Shown one piece after another: positions 18,437 through 28,748 of a stretch of 64,000 nucleotides of DNA. Where the stretch lies: contig NZ_BILX01000035.1 of assembly GCF_004000785.1 (NCBI RefSeq), positions 1 through 64,000 on the forward strand. Direction: 5' to 3'. This DNA is from Paenibacillus ehimensis NBRC 15659 (GTDB lineage Bacteria > Bacillota > Bacilli > Paenibacillales > NBRC-103111). Position 1 is the stretch's first letter; each line of letters starts with the position of its first letter. The position numbers and the translations under genes were made by a program. Below the pieces are notes generated by a model that was not told where the DNA came from, did not search any database, and saw nothing but the letters and a program-made list of their open reading frames with translations.

Positions 18437-19564
18437 ATGAAGACAACAAGAGAGCTAAGCCGACGAAAATTCATGAAGTTTTTGGGTGCATTCGGGGTTG
18501 GAATGCTGGCGGGAGGAACGGCAGGGAAGCTCGGCAGCACGTATGCGGAAGCAGCTGACAGTACTACCGCCGGAGCGCCGGTATCGCCATGGGTTAACGT
18601 GAAAGAATTCGGGGCTTTAGGTGACGGTAAGACAGACGATACGCTTGCGATTCAAACAGCTCTTGCGAAAACTCCGAATAAAAGCGTGTTTTTCCCGGCA
18701 GGAACTTATCTCATCTCTTCCACGATTAACGTACCCGTGTATTCCTCGCTTATAGGCGAAGGAAACGGCTCCAAAATCAAATGTTTGACGCCCGTTCCTA
18801 TGCTCGTGCTCTCCTCCTCCAACCAATTCGGCAATCGATACGGCGTTATCCGGGATTTGTCCTTGGATGGAGCATGGAAGGCGACGGCCGGTATCGTATT
18901 GAATAATGTCGTGGTTGGACGAAGCTTCTACGACGTGCAGATTTTTAATGTGAACGGTACGGCTCTTCAAATGGACGCTACGCAAAACTGCAATTTTCAA
19001 AGCATTCATATTGAAAATGCGGTGATCGGCATGGCGCTTTACAACGGAGCGGGCAACAATATGTTCTCGCGGATTGAAATTGAGAAAATCAACAAATACG
19101 GAGTCTTGATGGACGTAAATCCGTCGCTGCCGGGCTACAATAACAACGGCTTCGCCAACAATCCGACGAACAACAGCTTCCAGAAGGCGGTCATCGAAAG
19201 AGGAAAAGCTGTGCACGGCATCTATATCAAATACGGTAACAAAAATACGTTCCGGGATTGCGATATCGTTCTGGGCGTCGATGCCGGTGAGTCCATCGTC
19301 AAGATCGAGAAGGACGGGAACCTGAACTATTTTGAAAGATGCAATTTTCCCGGCGGACTCAAGGGCAATCCCGCTGTTATCCAAAAAGGCCACAAAAACT
19401 ATTTCAAGCAATGCTGCTTCGAAAGCTATCAAAAAGGCGCGCAAGTGATGCAGCTGTCCGGCCGTACGATCGTCGAACACCCTCACTTTGGCGATCCTTC
19501 CTATCAAATCGTTAGCGTCGAAGGCGATCCTAAATATAACATGGTGCTGTACAATGCCGACTAA
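18437..19564 (+). CDS. Secreted beta-helix protein (pectate-lyase superfamily)
   Basis: A 375-residue protein with a Tat leader (LSRRKFMKFLG, hydrophobic to about residue 33). The mature part opens with VKEFGALGDGKTDDTLAIQTAL, in parts, which is the start of the Pectate_lyase_3 right-handed beta-helix fold used by polygalacturonases, rhamnogalacturonases and phage tailspikes. Asn-rich turns repeat through 150-310. No standard polygalacturonase triad (NTD, DD, GHG) is evident, so the enzymatic activity is unknown. ATG follows AAAGGAG. Its convergent neighbour is a paralogue. Confidence 0.85.
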   Translation: MKTTRELSRRKFMKFLGAFGVGMLAGGTAGKLGSTYAEAADSTTAGAPVSPWVNVKEFGALGDGKTDDTLAIQTALAKTPNKSVFFPAGTYLISSTINVPVYSSLIGEGNGSKIKCLTPVPMLVLSSSNQFGNRYGVIRDLSLDGAWKATAGIVLNNVVVGRSFYDVQIFNVNGTALQMDATQNCNFQSIHIENAVIGMALYNGAGNNMFSRIEIEKINKYGVLMDVNPSLPGYNNNGFANNPTNNSFQKAVIERGKAVHGIYIKYGNKNTFRDCDIVLGVDAGESIVKIEKDGNLNYFERCNFPGGLKGNPAVIQKGHKNYFKQCCFESYQKGAQVMQLSGRTIVEHPHFGDPSYQIVSVEGDPKYNMVLYNAD

Positions 19565-19575
19565 GCTTTCCTGCG

Positions 19576-19625
19576 CCTGATAAAAAATCGCCGTTTCCGG
19601 GCCGGGAAGGCGATTTTTTATCAGG
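19576..19625. terminator. Bidirectional terminator between convergent genes
   Basis: A perfect 17-base inverted repeat (CCTGATAAAAAATCGCC) with a 16-base loop. It carries A/T runs on both sides and serves both strands. Confidence 0.92.
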
Positions 19626-19639
19626 CTGCAGGAAGACCG

Positions 19640-21121
19640 TCAAAACGAATTCAGCTTGATGCCCCGATATATCGTATTGACGGTTTGGCTGTTCGAAGTC
19701 GTAATCGCTACGGTGACCGTTCCCTGCGCATTGACGGTAGCGTTCAGAGCCGTAACCAATTGGCCGGAGGTGGCGTCGGCAGGCGTCATTTTATGCATGG
19801 TTTGCATATCGTGGACGGAATTGTCCCGGAATCTGGCGATAAACGTAGCCGCCCGTCCGTGGTTATAGTCGCCGTTGGCCGAATAAATATCGACGAGCCA
19901 GCTTCCGCTCGAAGGCAGCCGGAACGTGACGGTATGATTCGTCCCGGTTGTGACGGCAGAGCCGGACGTACTGTCGTTAAAAAATATTTTATACAAGTTA
20001 GCCTTGCTTTGAAACCATAGGGAATCGTCGTTATAAACGAATTGGGACGGATAGAAGGAAAGGGTGGCGGGATCCGTGCCGTCGATGTAGTAAGGGGCCG
20101 AAGCGTCCTTGATATTGGCCGCGATGTTGCCGCCTGTATTACGGATAAGCGTGACCCCGCTTGTCTTGTTGGACGTATTATGGTTAATGTGGATATAGTT
20201 CGAGGTGAGAATATCGGCATCCCTGTAGTTCTCGAATGTACATTGATGCACGTAGGTCCGGTAACCGTTATTGTTAATCGCGACGTTAGGATTGGTTGTC
20301 AAGCCGCTAAACCGGCACACGTTGAAGTAGGTGAACGCGACCTGAGCGGAAATTTCCACGCCTGCGTTGGTGGAGTTCTGAGTGGCGAAATCGCAGCTTT
20401 CGAAAAAAATGTTTCTGCCAAGTTCAAGCTTCACGTTATTGGAATACGGGCCGCCGCCTCTTTCGAAAATGCACCCGATGAACTGGTTATTTTGCGGCGC
20501 GTTGCCGAAGTCGTTCCGGTTATACCCTGGATAATTCGCATCAGCGCCGAACAGGGCATGAGGCAAGATTGTACTTTGATTGAATTCGCACCGCAAAAAG
20601 ACATTATTCCCCGCGCCGTTGATCATTTTCAGCTGTCCGCCGTTGTATTCGAGATCGAGCAGCGTAAACAGATTGTTCTGCGCCGCATCGATCACAAGCC
20701 CCCAGTTTAGCGCATAGCTGACATTGATGTTGCGAAAATACCGGTTAACGACCGTGCCATTCGACGTGGAGCCGACCAGCAGACCGTTGGTCGCCTTTCT
20801 TTGACAATTCAAGAAGAAGTCCTTTACCGGCGCTCCGCGGTTGCCGAATGCGCTATTCCCTGTAATTTTCATCACAAACTCGAGGGAAGCGTTGGCTTTG
20901 AGAATGCTGCCGTAGCCCGTCCCGACAAATCCGACATTGTTCTCCTCGATGACGATGGGCGAACTAACCAAGAAAGTGCCGACAGGGACGTAGACCGTGC
21001 CTCCCTTAGCGTTGGAAGCGGCATTTACAGCATTTTGAATCGCGGTTGTACTATCAGTCACCCCTTGCGGATCCGCTCCAAAATCTTTCACGATGTCGTG
21101 GACACTTGACATCTCAGTCAA
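19640..21121 (-). CDS. Beta-helix protein without export signal
   Basis: A 493-residue relative of the convergent neighbour. It begins almost directly with the fold signature (VKDFGADPQGVTDSTTAIQNA in parts, residues 11-31) and lacks any signal peptide. The beta-helix runs to about 330, with closely similar Asn-rich repeats, and a C-terminal beta-sandwich of about 130 residues follows. The start is probably TTG 21121, six bases after GGTGGTG; an ATG nine bases inside has poor spacing. The lack of a leader resembles phage tail-spike or intracellular forms, but no phage genes lie nearby. Confidence 0.8.
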   Translation of the reverse strand: MTEMSSVHDIVKDFGADPQGVTDSTTAIQNAVNAASNAKGGTVYVPVGTFLVSSPIVIEENNVGFVGTGYGSILKANASLEFVMKITGNSAFGNRGAPVKDFFLNCQRKATNGLLVGSTSNGTVVNRYFRNINVSYALNWGLVIDAAQNNLFTLLDLEYNGGQLKMINGAGNNVFLRCEFNQSTILPHALFGADANYPGYNRNDFGNAPQNNQFIGCIFERGGGPYSNNVKLELGRNIFFESCDFATQNSTNAGVEISAQVAFTYFNVCRFSGLTTNPNVAINNNGYRTYVHQCTFENYRDADILTSNYIHINHNTSNKTSGVTLIRNTGGNIAANIKDASAPYYIDGTDPATLSFYPSQFVYNDDSLWFQSKANLYKIFFNDSTSGSAVTTGTNHTVTFRLPSSGSWLVDIYSANGDYNHGRAATFIARFRDNSVHDMQTMHKMTPADATSGQLVTALNATVNAQGTVTVAITTSNSQTVNTIYRGIKLNSF

Positions 21122-21213
21122 AAAATCACCACCTTCATTTCCGTTTTTTACATTATATGCAGACGAACATGGAGTTTACAGGAACAAGTGTACCGTATAC
21201 ACAGGTTTTTCGT

Positions 21214-21495
21214 TTAGATGACTTTGTCTCCGGACGGCTCGATCTTTTCCTCGTATTCATGGGCCGTCTGCATCTGCTCCACTATCCGATGGGGATTTTC
21301 GGTCCGGCCGATCATATAATCGATCGAAACGTTGAAGAAATTGGCAATGCTGGTGATCGTATTGTAGCTAGGCTCTCTTCGGTTGTTCTCATAGTGTGAC
21401 AGAGAGGCGCGAGTAATCCCGAGCTTCAAGGATAACTCCTCTTGCGTCATGGAATACTTCTCACGTAGTAATGCAATCCGCTCTCCATATTTCAT
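21214..21495 (-). CDS. XRE-family repressor (paralogue A)
   Basis: A 93-residue protein with a single helix-turn-helix domain (about 5-60). The recognition region reads TRASLSHYENNRREP, almost identical to those of the two XRE proteins at 43235 and 44404. A short tail follows the IDYMIGRTENP motif. It is shorter than those paralogues (about 123 residues) and lacks their C-terminal DSLELSDE region. ATG 21495 lies eight bases after GGAGG; a TTG just before it is possible. It is divergent from the PilZ-like/CpsB genes, and the shared intergenic region holds two copies of the 15-bp box it could bind. Confidence 0.9.
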   Translation of the reverse strand: MKYGERIALLREKYSMTQEELSLKLGITRASLSHYENNRREPSYNTITSIANFFNVSIDYMIGRTENPHRIVEQMQTAHEYEEKIEPSGDKVI

Positions 21496-21584
21496 CAATG
21501 GTACCTCCAGCTCGAATAAAAAAATGACGAAAGATCAAGAAATTGAAAAAAATGCTGACGAAAGCGTTTTCCATCTATTTACAA

Positions 21585-21651
21585 TGATACAAATAGTATA
21601 GTATTTTAAAAATATACCTAAAAATTTTGTGATATTCAATACAATTTGTAT
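21585..21651. promoter_or_regulatory. Two 15-bp GATAC-type boxes
   Basis: GATACAAATAGTATA (21585-21599) and AATACAATTTGTATC (21637-21651) lie between a divergent repressor and EPS-linked genes. A possible plus-strand promoter is TTGTGA (21626) with TATCAT 16 bases on, overlapped by the second box. Confidence 0.55.
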
Positions 21652-21698
21652 CATCACTGTGATTTTACCTAAAAATCTGGAGTATGGGAAGATGAGAA

Positions 21699-22142
21699 AT
21701 GAACAAAATCCATTATATCCCAAATAGCTTGGGATATCCGGCGTTAAGCGCGCTATCGGAATGCCGACTGTCGATCAGCATGGTAGGCGGAAAAGCTGTT
21801 TATTCCGGTTATGCCCCGGTTCGCGTCACCCATTTGAACGCGAAGGAGATCGGGTTTATCTCTTCTCTTCGCATTCCGGTCGACAAGCGGGTAACCGTAT
21901 CTTTGGAGCTGATTTTTCAAAGCGGCCTACTCCGGTTGTCTGGCGACCGGTTATACTGTGAACCGAACAACGGTCAGTTTCAGTACCGCCTGAAATACGA
22001 GATGAGCCGCAGCGATCGGAGCATGCTTTTATCCATGCTGTATCTCGTCACGGAAGAAGTCTATATCGAAAAAGCGCTGGAGCGCTATGCCTTCTCCCAA
22101 CCTTCCGCGTACGAGCTGCCGCAGATTAATTATCAAACGTAA
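21699..22142 (+). CDS. PilZ-like small protein of unknown function
   Basis: A 147-residue soluble protein. The order of strands (VRVTHLNAKEIGFIS, then RVTVSLELIF and a GDRLY strand) resembles a PilZ domain (about 45-115). The c-di-GMP-binding RxxxR motif is not visible and the D/NxSxxG motif is reduced to NAKEIG, so nucleotide binding is doubtful. The C-terminal 40 residues are helical. It lies 11 bases before the CpsB-type phosphatase and is probably co-transcribed. The PilZ assignment is a fold-pattern guess. Confidence 0.45.
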   Translation: MNKIHYIPNSLGYPALSALSECRLSISMVGGKAVYSGYAPVRVTHLNAKEIGFISSLRIPVDKRVTVSLELIFQSGLLRLSGDRLYCEPNNGQFQYRLKYEMSRSDRSMLLSMLYLVTEEVYIEKALERYAFSQPSAYELPQINYQT

Positions 22143-22153
22143 CGGAGGAACTT

Positions 22154-22909
22154 ATGATCGATCTCCATTGTCACATACTACCAGGGCTGGATGATGGTTG
22201 CCAGACTATGGATGATACGATGGACATGGCGCAAATGGCCAAGCAGCATGGAATCCGCACCGTCATTGCGACGCCGCACCATGCCGACGGGCAATATGAG
22301 AACGAGGCGGTTTCGATCAGAGAGCTCGTGGACAGGACGAATGCGCAATTACGGGAGCGGCAATCCGAGCTTCTTCTTTTGCCGGGACAGGAAATTCGCG
22401 TAAACGACCAACTGCTGGAGGAATTGGACGAGAACAAACTAATTACCTTGAACGACTCCCAGTATATTCTGTTGGAGTTTCCGCATAAGTACGTTCCCGA
22501 CCGGATCGAAGACCTGTTCCACGAACTTCGTCTGCGCAGCCTGGTTCCCGTTATTGCTCATCCCGAGCGAAACGTCGAGATCATCCAAAACCCTCGCATT
22601 GTAGGGAGGTTAAAAGAGCTGGGCGCCTTATTTCAATTAACCGCGGGCTCTTTGCTTGGCAAGCACGGACGTACGATTCAGAAGCTCAGCTTCCTGTTTT
22701 GCCGCGAATCCATGGTGCAGTTTATTGCCTCTGACGCCCATAACCGGATTCGGGGAATCGACCATTTGGCCAAAGCTTACAAGCTGATCGAGCGGCGCTA
22801 TGGGAAGCCGATGGCGCTGTACTTTCAGGATAATGCCCATGCCGTCATTCATTCGATGCCGATTCAAAATTTTGAAGCCCCGAAAAAACGCCGATGGTTA
22901 TTTTTTTGA
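22154..22909 (+). CDS. CpsB/YwqE-type protein-tyrosine phosphatase
   Basis: A 251-residue PHP-fold, metal-dependent phosphatase. Metal ligands are visible in DLHCHILPGLDDG, TPHHADG, IAHPERN and SDAHN. Family members remove phosphate from the tyrosine cluster of CpsD/YwqD kinases and so set polysaccharide length and output. The cognate modulator and kinase lie just downstream at 23415 and 24151, after a 505-base regulatory gap. Starts behind ACGGAGG, 11 bases after the PilZ-like gene. Confidence 0.92.
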   Translation: MIDLHCHILPGLDDGCQTMDDTMDMAQMAKQHGIRTVIATPHHADGQYENEAVSIRELVDRTNAQLRERQSELLLLPGQEIRVNDQLLEELDENKLITLNDSQYILLEFPHKYVPDRIEDLFHELRLRSLVPVIAHPERNVEIIQNPRIVGRLKELGALFQLTAGSLLGKHGRTIQKLSFLFCRESMVQFIASDAHNRIRGIDHLAKAYKLIERRYGKPMALYFQDNAHAVIHSMPIQNFEAPKKRRWLFF

Positions 22910-22958
22910 AGGCACCCCCGTATATTGTTTTTTTGGATGTTGAATGTTCTATTGATAA

Positions 22959-22973
22959 GTTACATATTGTATC
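22959..22973. promoter_or_regulatory. GATAC-type box in the EPS leader
   Basis: GTTACATATTGTATC, a variant of the 15-bp near-palindrome, lies just after the phosphatase gene. It is the upstream member of the EPS control region. Confidence 0.4.
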
Positions 22974-23004
22974 ATAAAGTAGAATAAATATATCGGTCGA
23001 GCCG

Positions 23005-23033
23005 TCTTTCATTTTGCCGCGCAAAATGAAAGA
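23005..23033. repeat. Perfect 13-bp hairpin in the EPS leader
   Basis: TCTTTCATTTTGC pairs with GCAAAATGAAAGA around a three-base loop. No T-run follows, so it is unlikely to be a terminator. The wider gap (22910-23414) has a second hairpin option with GCTGTT and AACAGC arms at about 23091-23126, and no protein gene I can support. Confidence 0.7.
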
Positions 23034-23220
23034 TGCGTCGATGAGCGGTTACACTTCCGAATCGAAGCAAAGTTGAGTGGATGCTTTAAAGTGCTGTTCC
23101 AGCTAGGGTTTCGCGAAGAAACAGCGATCCGGGACGGCTTGTCCACTCCCCATTTTCCCCCACTTATCCCTCTGGAGTATCCTTCCGGATTTTCAATCAT
23201 TAAACGTTTTGAAAAAAGGG

Positions 23221-23249
23221 TTGACAATTTTCAAGAAGTATCTTACAGT
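23221..23249 (+). promoter_or_regulatory. Sigma-A promoter of the EPS operon
   Basis: Perfect TTGACA, a 17-base spacer and TACAGT, about 165 bases before the Wzz-like gene. It is the only strong promoter seen for the run of same-strand genes reaching 41046. Confidence 0.8.
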
Positions 23250-23266
23250 AATGATTGTTAGAAAAT

Positions 23267-23281
23267 GATACGAATTGTATC
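23267..23281. promoter_or_regulatory. GATAC-type box just downstream of the EPS promoter
   Basis: GATACGAATTGTATC is one of the most symmetric copies of the box. It starts about 11 bases after the expected transcription start, the place of a repressor operator. Confidence 0.6.
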
Positions 23282-23295
23282 AAAATTTTGAATTT

Positions 23296-23311
23296 GTTCT
23301 TAGTAAAGAAC
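23296..23311. promoter_or_regulatory. SinR-type operator in the EPS leader
   Basis: GTTCTTA, two bases, then AAAGAAC: inverted seven-base arms with 2-bp spacing. This matches the Bacillus SinR consensus GTTCTYT arranged as in known inverted operators. It follows the promoter and precedes the first EPS gene by about 100 bases. SinR-like genes lie at 41161 and 45045. Confidence 0.65.
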
Positions 23312-23414
23312 AGCAGTTCATACATTTCGTGGAAGGGGGATAATAAAACCTATTCTTGCTAATCATCAGAACGAACCAGCTATTAAAGTTTGCGGTGGCA
23401 GGGAGAGAGAAGAA

Positions 23415-24170
23415 ATGGAACTGGAACTGAAAGAATACTTCGGTGTCATAAGAAAAAGAATTTGGATGATCGTCGTCATTATTCTCATTTCATGCGTCGT
23501 AACAAGTCTGCTTAGCTTCTACGTTATCAAACCGGTGTACGTAGCCAATTCCAAATTGATCGTCAACAAATCGAGTATTTCCAGCGAGAAGGACTACCTG
23601 AATCCCGACTCGGTCCGCTCGAACCTCTTGCTGGTCAACACGTACAAGGAAATCATCAAATCCCCGGCCATTATGGATAAAGTGCTTGATCAGAATCCGG
23701 ATCTTGGGTTGACGACACAGCAGCTGATCAAGAAGGTCAAGGTCAGTTCCGTTAACGAGACGCAGGTGATCAGCGTCAGCATCGAAGACGGCTCTCAAGC
23801 CCGTGCGATCCGCATCGTGAATGCCATCGCGGATGTGTTCAAGACTCAAATCCCGCTCATTATGAAAGTCGACAATGTGATGATTCTTAACGAAGCCAAG
23901 GTCGACGAGAATCCGGAGCCTGTCCGGCCGAAACCGCTGATTAATCTCATTATTGCTTTTGTCGTCTCCTTCGTCGTTTCCGTCGGTCTGGCCTTCCTGC
24001 TGGAATATCTGGACGATACGATCAAAACCGAGCAGGACGTGCAGAACTACCTTGGGCTGCCGGTGTTGGTGACGATCAACAAAACGACGAAAGATAACTT
24101 CAAAAGACATCGACTCGACAAAAAAATGAAGCAGGTAGGTGAGGCGGAATATGCCAGCGTCGGCCAATAA
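23415..24170 (+). CDS. Wzz/CapA-type chain-length modulator of the tyrosine kinase
   Basis: A 251-residue membrane protein of the YveK/CapA/Wzz family. It has membrane segments at about 16-38 and 176-199 with an extracytoplasmic part between them, and the Pro-rich PVRPKPLIN motif before the second segment. A short cytoplasmic tail contacts and activates the kinase (family knowledge). The ATG follows GGGAGAGAG. The kinase gene starts inside its last codons (20-base overlap), indicating translational coupling. Confidence 0.92.
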   Translation: MELELKEYFGVIRKRIWMIVVIILISCVVTSLLSFYVIKPVYVANSKLIVNKSSISSEKDYLNPDSVRSNLLLVNTYKEIIKSPAIMDKVLDQNPDLGLTTQQLIKKVKVSSVNETQVISVSIEDGSQARAIRIVNAIADVFKTQIPLIMKVDNVMILNEAKVDENPEPVRPKPLINLIIAFVVSFVVSVGLAFLLEYLDDTIKTEQDVQNYLGLPVLVTINKTTKDNFKRHRLDKKMKQVGEAEYASVGQ

Positions 24171-24837
24171 TCTCAAGTTGATTACTCACGAGAATCCCCG
24201 GTCCTATATTTCCGAATCTTATCGAATGCTGCGAACGAACATCCAGTTCTCTGAAATCGACCATCAAATTCGCACGATTCTGGTTTCTTCCTCGGAACCG
24301 GGCGAAGGAAAATCGACCACCATCTCGAATCTCGCCGTCGCGTTTGCGCAGGAAGGCAAAAACGTCGTCCTCATCGATGCGGATATGCGAAACCCGAGCC
24401 TGCATCATTATTTCATGAAGTCGAACCGGCAAGGGCTGTCGAATCTGCTCGCCGGCCAGTTGAATGTCAAACAAGCGCTCAGCGAAACCCATATCGAGCA
24501 TTTAACGGTACTCACCTCGGGCCCCATTCCTCCCAATCCGGCGGAGATGCTCGCTTCCAAAAGGATGGATCAACTGCTGGAAGATCTTCTTCAAACGTTT
24601 GACGTTGTCCTGCTGGACTCTCCGCCGATTCTGGCGGTTACGGATGCTCAAATCGTAGCGACCAAATGCGACGGCGTCGTATTTGTCCTCGGGTCGGGTA
24701 AAGTGAAGCGAGACCGGGCAAGCAAGGCGTTAGCCCGCTTGCAGCATGTCAATGCCAAAATCCTTGGCGTCGTTCTGAATAACAAACCCAATAACAACAA
24801 CGAAGAGACGTACACCTATTACGGAGCCTCCAAGTAA
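24151..24837 (+). CDS. CpsD/YwqD-type tyrosine kinase
   Basis: A 228-residue BY-kinase, cytoplasmic, controlling polysaccharide synthesis. Walker A is SSEPGEGKSTT, Walker A' is VLIDADMRNP and Walker B is VVLLDSPP. The C-terminal tail (TYTYYG) is the autophosphorylated tyrosine cluster, short here with three Tyr. ATG 24151 behind AGGTGAGG is preferred over GTG 24139. Phosphatase partner at 22154, modulator at 23415. Confidence 0.94.
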   Translation: MPASANNLKLITHENPRSYISESYRMLRTNIQFSEIDHQIRTILVSSSEPGEGKSTTISNLAVAFAQEGKNVVLIDADMRNPSLHHYFMKSNRQGLSNLLAGQLNVKQALSETHIEHLTVLTSGPIPPNPAEMLASKRMDQLLEDLLQTFDVVLLDSPPILAVTDAQIVATKCDGVVFVLGSGKVKRDRASKALARLQHVNAKILGVVLNNKPNNNNEETYTYYGASK

Positions 24838-24890
24838 TCGTGAAGCGAATCGGAAAGTTCCCTGCAACCGAATATGCTTTCAGGTAATGT

Positions 24891-24991
24891 CTACTGCACC
24901 TTTACCACTGTAGGCACTCGGGCATACTGTGGGCAGCAGCGCCTTAGACGTTTATCGTCGCTGGTATGTTGTGAGGGAGGGTTAGATGCCC
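24891..24991 (+). ncRNA. Structured RNA, candidate EAR (eps-associated) element
   Basis: The 237-base gap between the kinase and galU folds well by eye: CTAC/GTAG (24891, 24910), GGGC/GCCC (24920, 24988), ATAC/GTAT (24924, 24964), CAGC/GCTG (24937, 24960) and GACG-TTTAT-CGTC (24947-24959). It has no coding signal. In Bacillus the EAR RNA, which promotes read-through of eps terminators, lies after the kinase gene epsB, the same place. I matched position and structure, not a covariance model. Confidence 0.55.
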
Positions 24992-25074
24992 AAATCATTT
25001 GTACAGGATTTGTACGCCGATAATCAGGCTGCGAGATGAGATACAGAAATACATGGAGTTCGGGGAGGTAGTGT

Positions 25075-25968
25075 ATGAGAAAAGTAAGAAAAGCCATTAT
25101 TCCCGCAGCCGGGTTAGGTACTCGTTTTTTACCGGCTACGAAAGCGATGCCCAAGGAAATGCTTCCGATCGTCGATAAGCCGACGATCCAGTATATTGTC
25201 GAAGAAGCGGTGCAATCCGGCATTACCGACATCATTATTGTAACGGGTAAAGGAAAACGTGCAATCGAAGATCATTTCGACAATGCGTTCGAGCTTGAGC
25301 ACAGCTTGCTTGAGAAAGGGAAGCTTGAGCTGCTGCAGAAGGTTCAGCACCCATCGAAAATTGTCGACATTCACTATATACGTCAAAAAGAACCGAAAGG
25401 TCTTGGACATGCCGTCTGGTGCGCGCGCAAATTTATTGGAGACGAGCCGTTTGCTGTACTGCTCGGCGACGATATCGTGCACGGGGAGACTCCATGCCTG
25501 AAGCAGATGATTCAGTATTACGAGAAAACAGAGAGCTCCGTGATCGGCGTCCAACCGGTTTCCCAAGAGGAAACGAACCGTTATGGCATCATCGATCCGA
25601 TCGATAAGCAGGGACGGCTTTATAAAGTCAGACAGTTTGTCGAGAAGCCGCCGAGAGGCAAAGCGCCCTCCAATCTGGCGATCATGGGCCGTTACATCCT
25701 GACTCCCGAAATTTTCAACATTCTCGAGGAGCAGGAGGCGGGCGCCGGCGGGGAGATTCAACTGACGGACGCGATTCAGAAGCTGAATGAGCTTCAGAAC
25801 GTATTCGCCTATCATTTTGAAGGCGTTCGTTACGATGTGGGCGAAAAGCTCGGATTCATTCTTACTTCGCTCGATTTTGCTTTAATGAACCAAGAGCTGC
25901 GGTCTCCGCTGCTTCATGCGCTTCAAGAAATCGTAGATCGGGAAAAAGCCATTAGTCTGCACGGTTAG
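25075..25968 (+). CDS. galU: UTP-glucose-1-phosphate uridylyltransferase
   Basis: A 297-residue nucleotidyltransferase making UDP-glucose from UTP and glucose 1-phosphate. The signature [20 protein letters not shown] and the [13 protein letters not shown] region are clear, followed by the FVEKP sugar-binding motif. UDP-glucose feeds the priming transferase and the UDP-glucose dehydrogenase at 37205. The ATG follows GGGGAGG. Twelve bases separate it from the next gene. Confidence 0.96.
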   Translation: MRKVRKAIIPAAGLGTRFLPATKAMPKEMLPIVDKPTIQYIVEEAVQSGITDIIIVTGKGKRAIEDHFDNAFELEHSLLEKGKLELLQKVQHPSKIVDIHYIRQKEPKGLGHAVWCARKFIGDEPFAVLLGDDIVHGETPCLKQMIQYYEKTESSVIGVQPVSQEETNRYGIIDPIDKQGRLYKVRQFVEKPPRGKAPSNLAIMGRYILTPEIFNILEEQEAGAGGEIQLTDAIQKLNELQNVFAYHFEGVRYDVGEKLGFILTSLDFALMNQELRSPLLHALQEIVDREKAISLHG

Positions 25969-25980
25969 GGGAGAAAGGCA

Positions 25981-26649
25981 ATGAATTCGGATATGAATGC
26001 CCGTTTGGACAATTCAACAAACCATTCATTGGACGAGGCCCGCCAAACGTACTTGATTGCGAAACGAATGCTGGATATTCTTGGCGCTGTTTGTGGAATT
26101 GTCGTTCTGCTGCCCGTATTCGTTATCGTAGCGCTTCTTATAAAAATGGAGGATCCGAAGGGCCCTGTGTTCTTTCATCAGATCAGGGTGGGCAAAAACG
26201 GTAAGCATTTCCGAATGTATAAATTTCGCTCGATGATTTCCAACGCGGAGGAGCTGCTGCCTCAGCTGCTCAGTCAAAACGAGATTGAGGGCCACATGTT
26301 TAAAATGAAGCACGATCCCCGCATCACGAAAGTGGGAAAATTTATTCGCAAAACGAGTATCGATGAGCTGCCTCAATTGTTCAACGTGCTCAAAGGACAT
26401 ATGAGTCTGGTCGGCCCCCGTCCTCCGCTGCCCAGAGAAGTGAAGGAATACTCTTCCTATCATATGCAGCGTCTTCAGGTGACGCCGGGATGCACCGGGT
26501 TATGGCAGGTTAGCGGCAGGAACAGCTTGAACTTCGAGCAAATGATCGAGCTGGATATCCAATATATTGTACACCGCAGCTTCCTTCTCGACCTGAAAAT
26601 CATTTTAAAAACGGTGAGTATGCTGCTCGGCTCGAAAAACGCTTATTAG
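25981..26649 (+). CDS. Priming sugar transferase (undecaprenyl-phosphate sugar-1-P transferase)
   Basis: A 222-residue short-form polyprenyl-phosphate hexose-1-P transferase that loads the first sugar on the lipid carrier. One membrane segment (about 29-50) is followed by the catalytic part with [29 protein letters not shown] and [11 protein letters not shown] motifs and the [14 protein letters not shown] motif. It lacks the N-terminal four-segment region of WbaP/WcaJ long forms. The sugar loaded (Glc or Gal) cannot be told. Confidence 0.93.
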   Translation: MNSDMNARLDNSTNHSLDEARQTYLIAKRMLDILGAVCGIVVLLPVFVIVALLIKMEDPKGPVFFHQIRVGKNGKHFRMYKFRSMISNAEELLPQLLSQNEIEGHMFKMKHDPRITKVGKFIRKTSIDELPQLFNVLKGHMSLVGPRPPLPREVKEYSSYHMQRLQVTPGCTGLWQVSGRNSLNFEQMIELDIQYIVHRSFLLDLKIILKTVSMLLGSKNAY

Positions 26650-26674
26650 CCACAGGAAGGTGAATACCACAACG

Positions 26675-28629
<1,955 letters not shown>

Positions 28630-28690
28630 TCGTCCATCACATAACGGTCGGAGCGGCCCGCCATTACCGGACTTCGTTGTTACTAACGAG

Positions 28691-28733
28691 CCGTTAAGGC
28701 TGTGCAAATCACAGGCAGCCTTAACGGTGTTTT
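28691..28733 (+). terminator. Possible terminator or attenuator before the flippase
   Basis: CCGTTAAGGCTG pairs with CAGCCTTAACGG across a short loop, followed by TGTTTT. Its position inside the operon suggests partial termination, which an EAR-type antiterminator could override (inference). Confidence 0.5.
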
Positions 28734-28748
28734 ATGGGGGAAACCATA

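Noticed and set aside
22910..23414. c-di-GMP or other metabolite riboswitch in the EPS leader
   Set aside because: I could not match the conserved cores of known riboswitch classes; only hairpins and protein-binding sites are supported.
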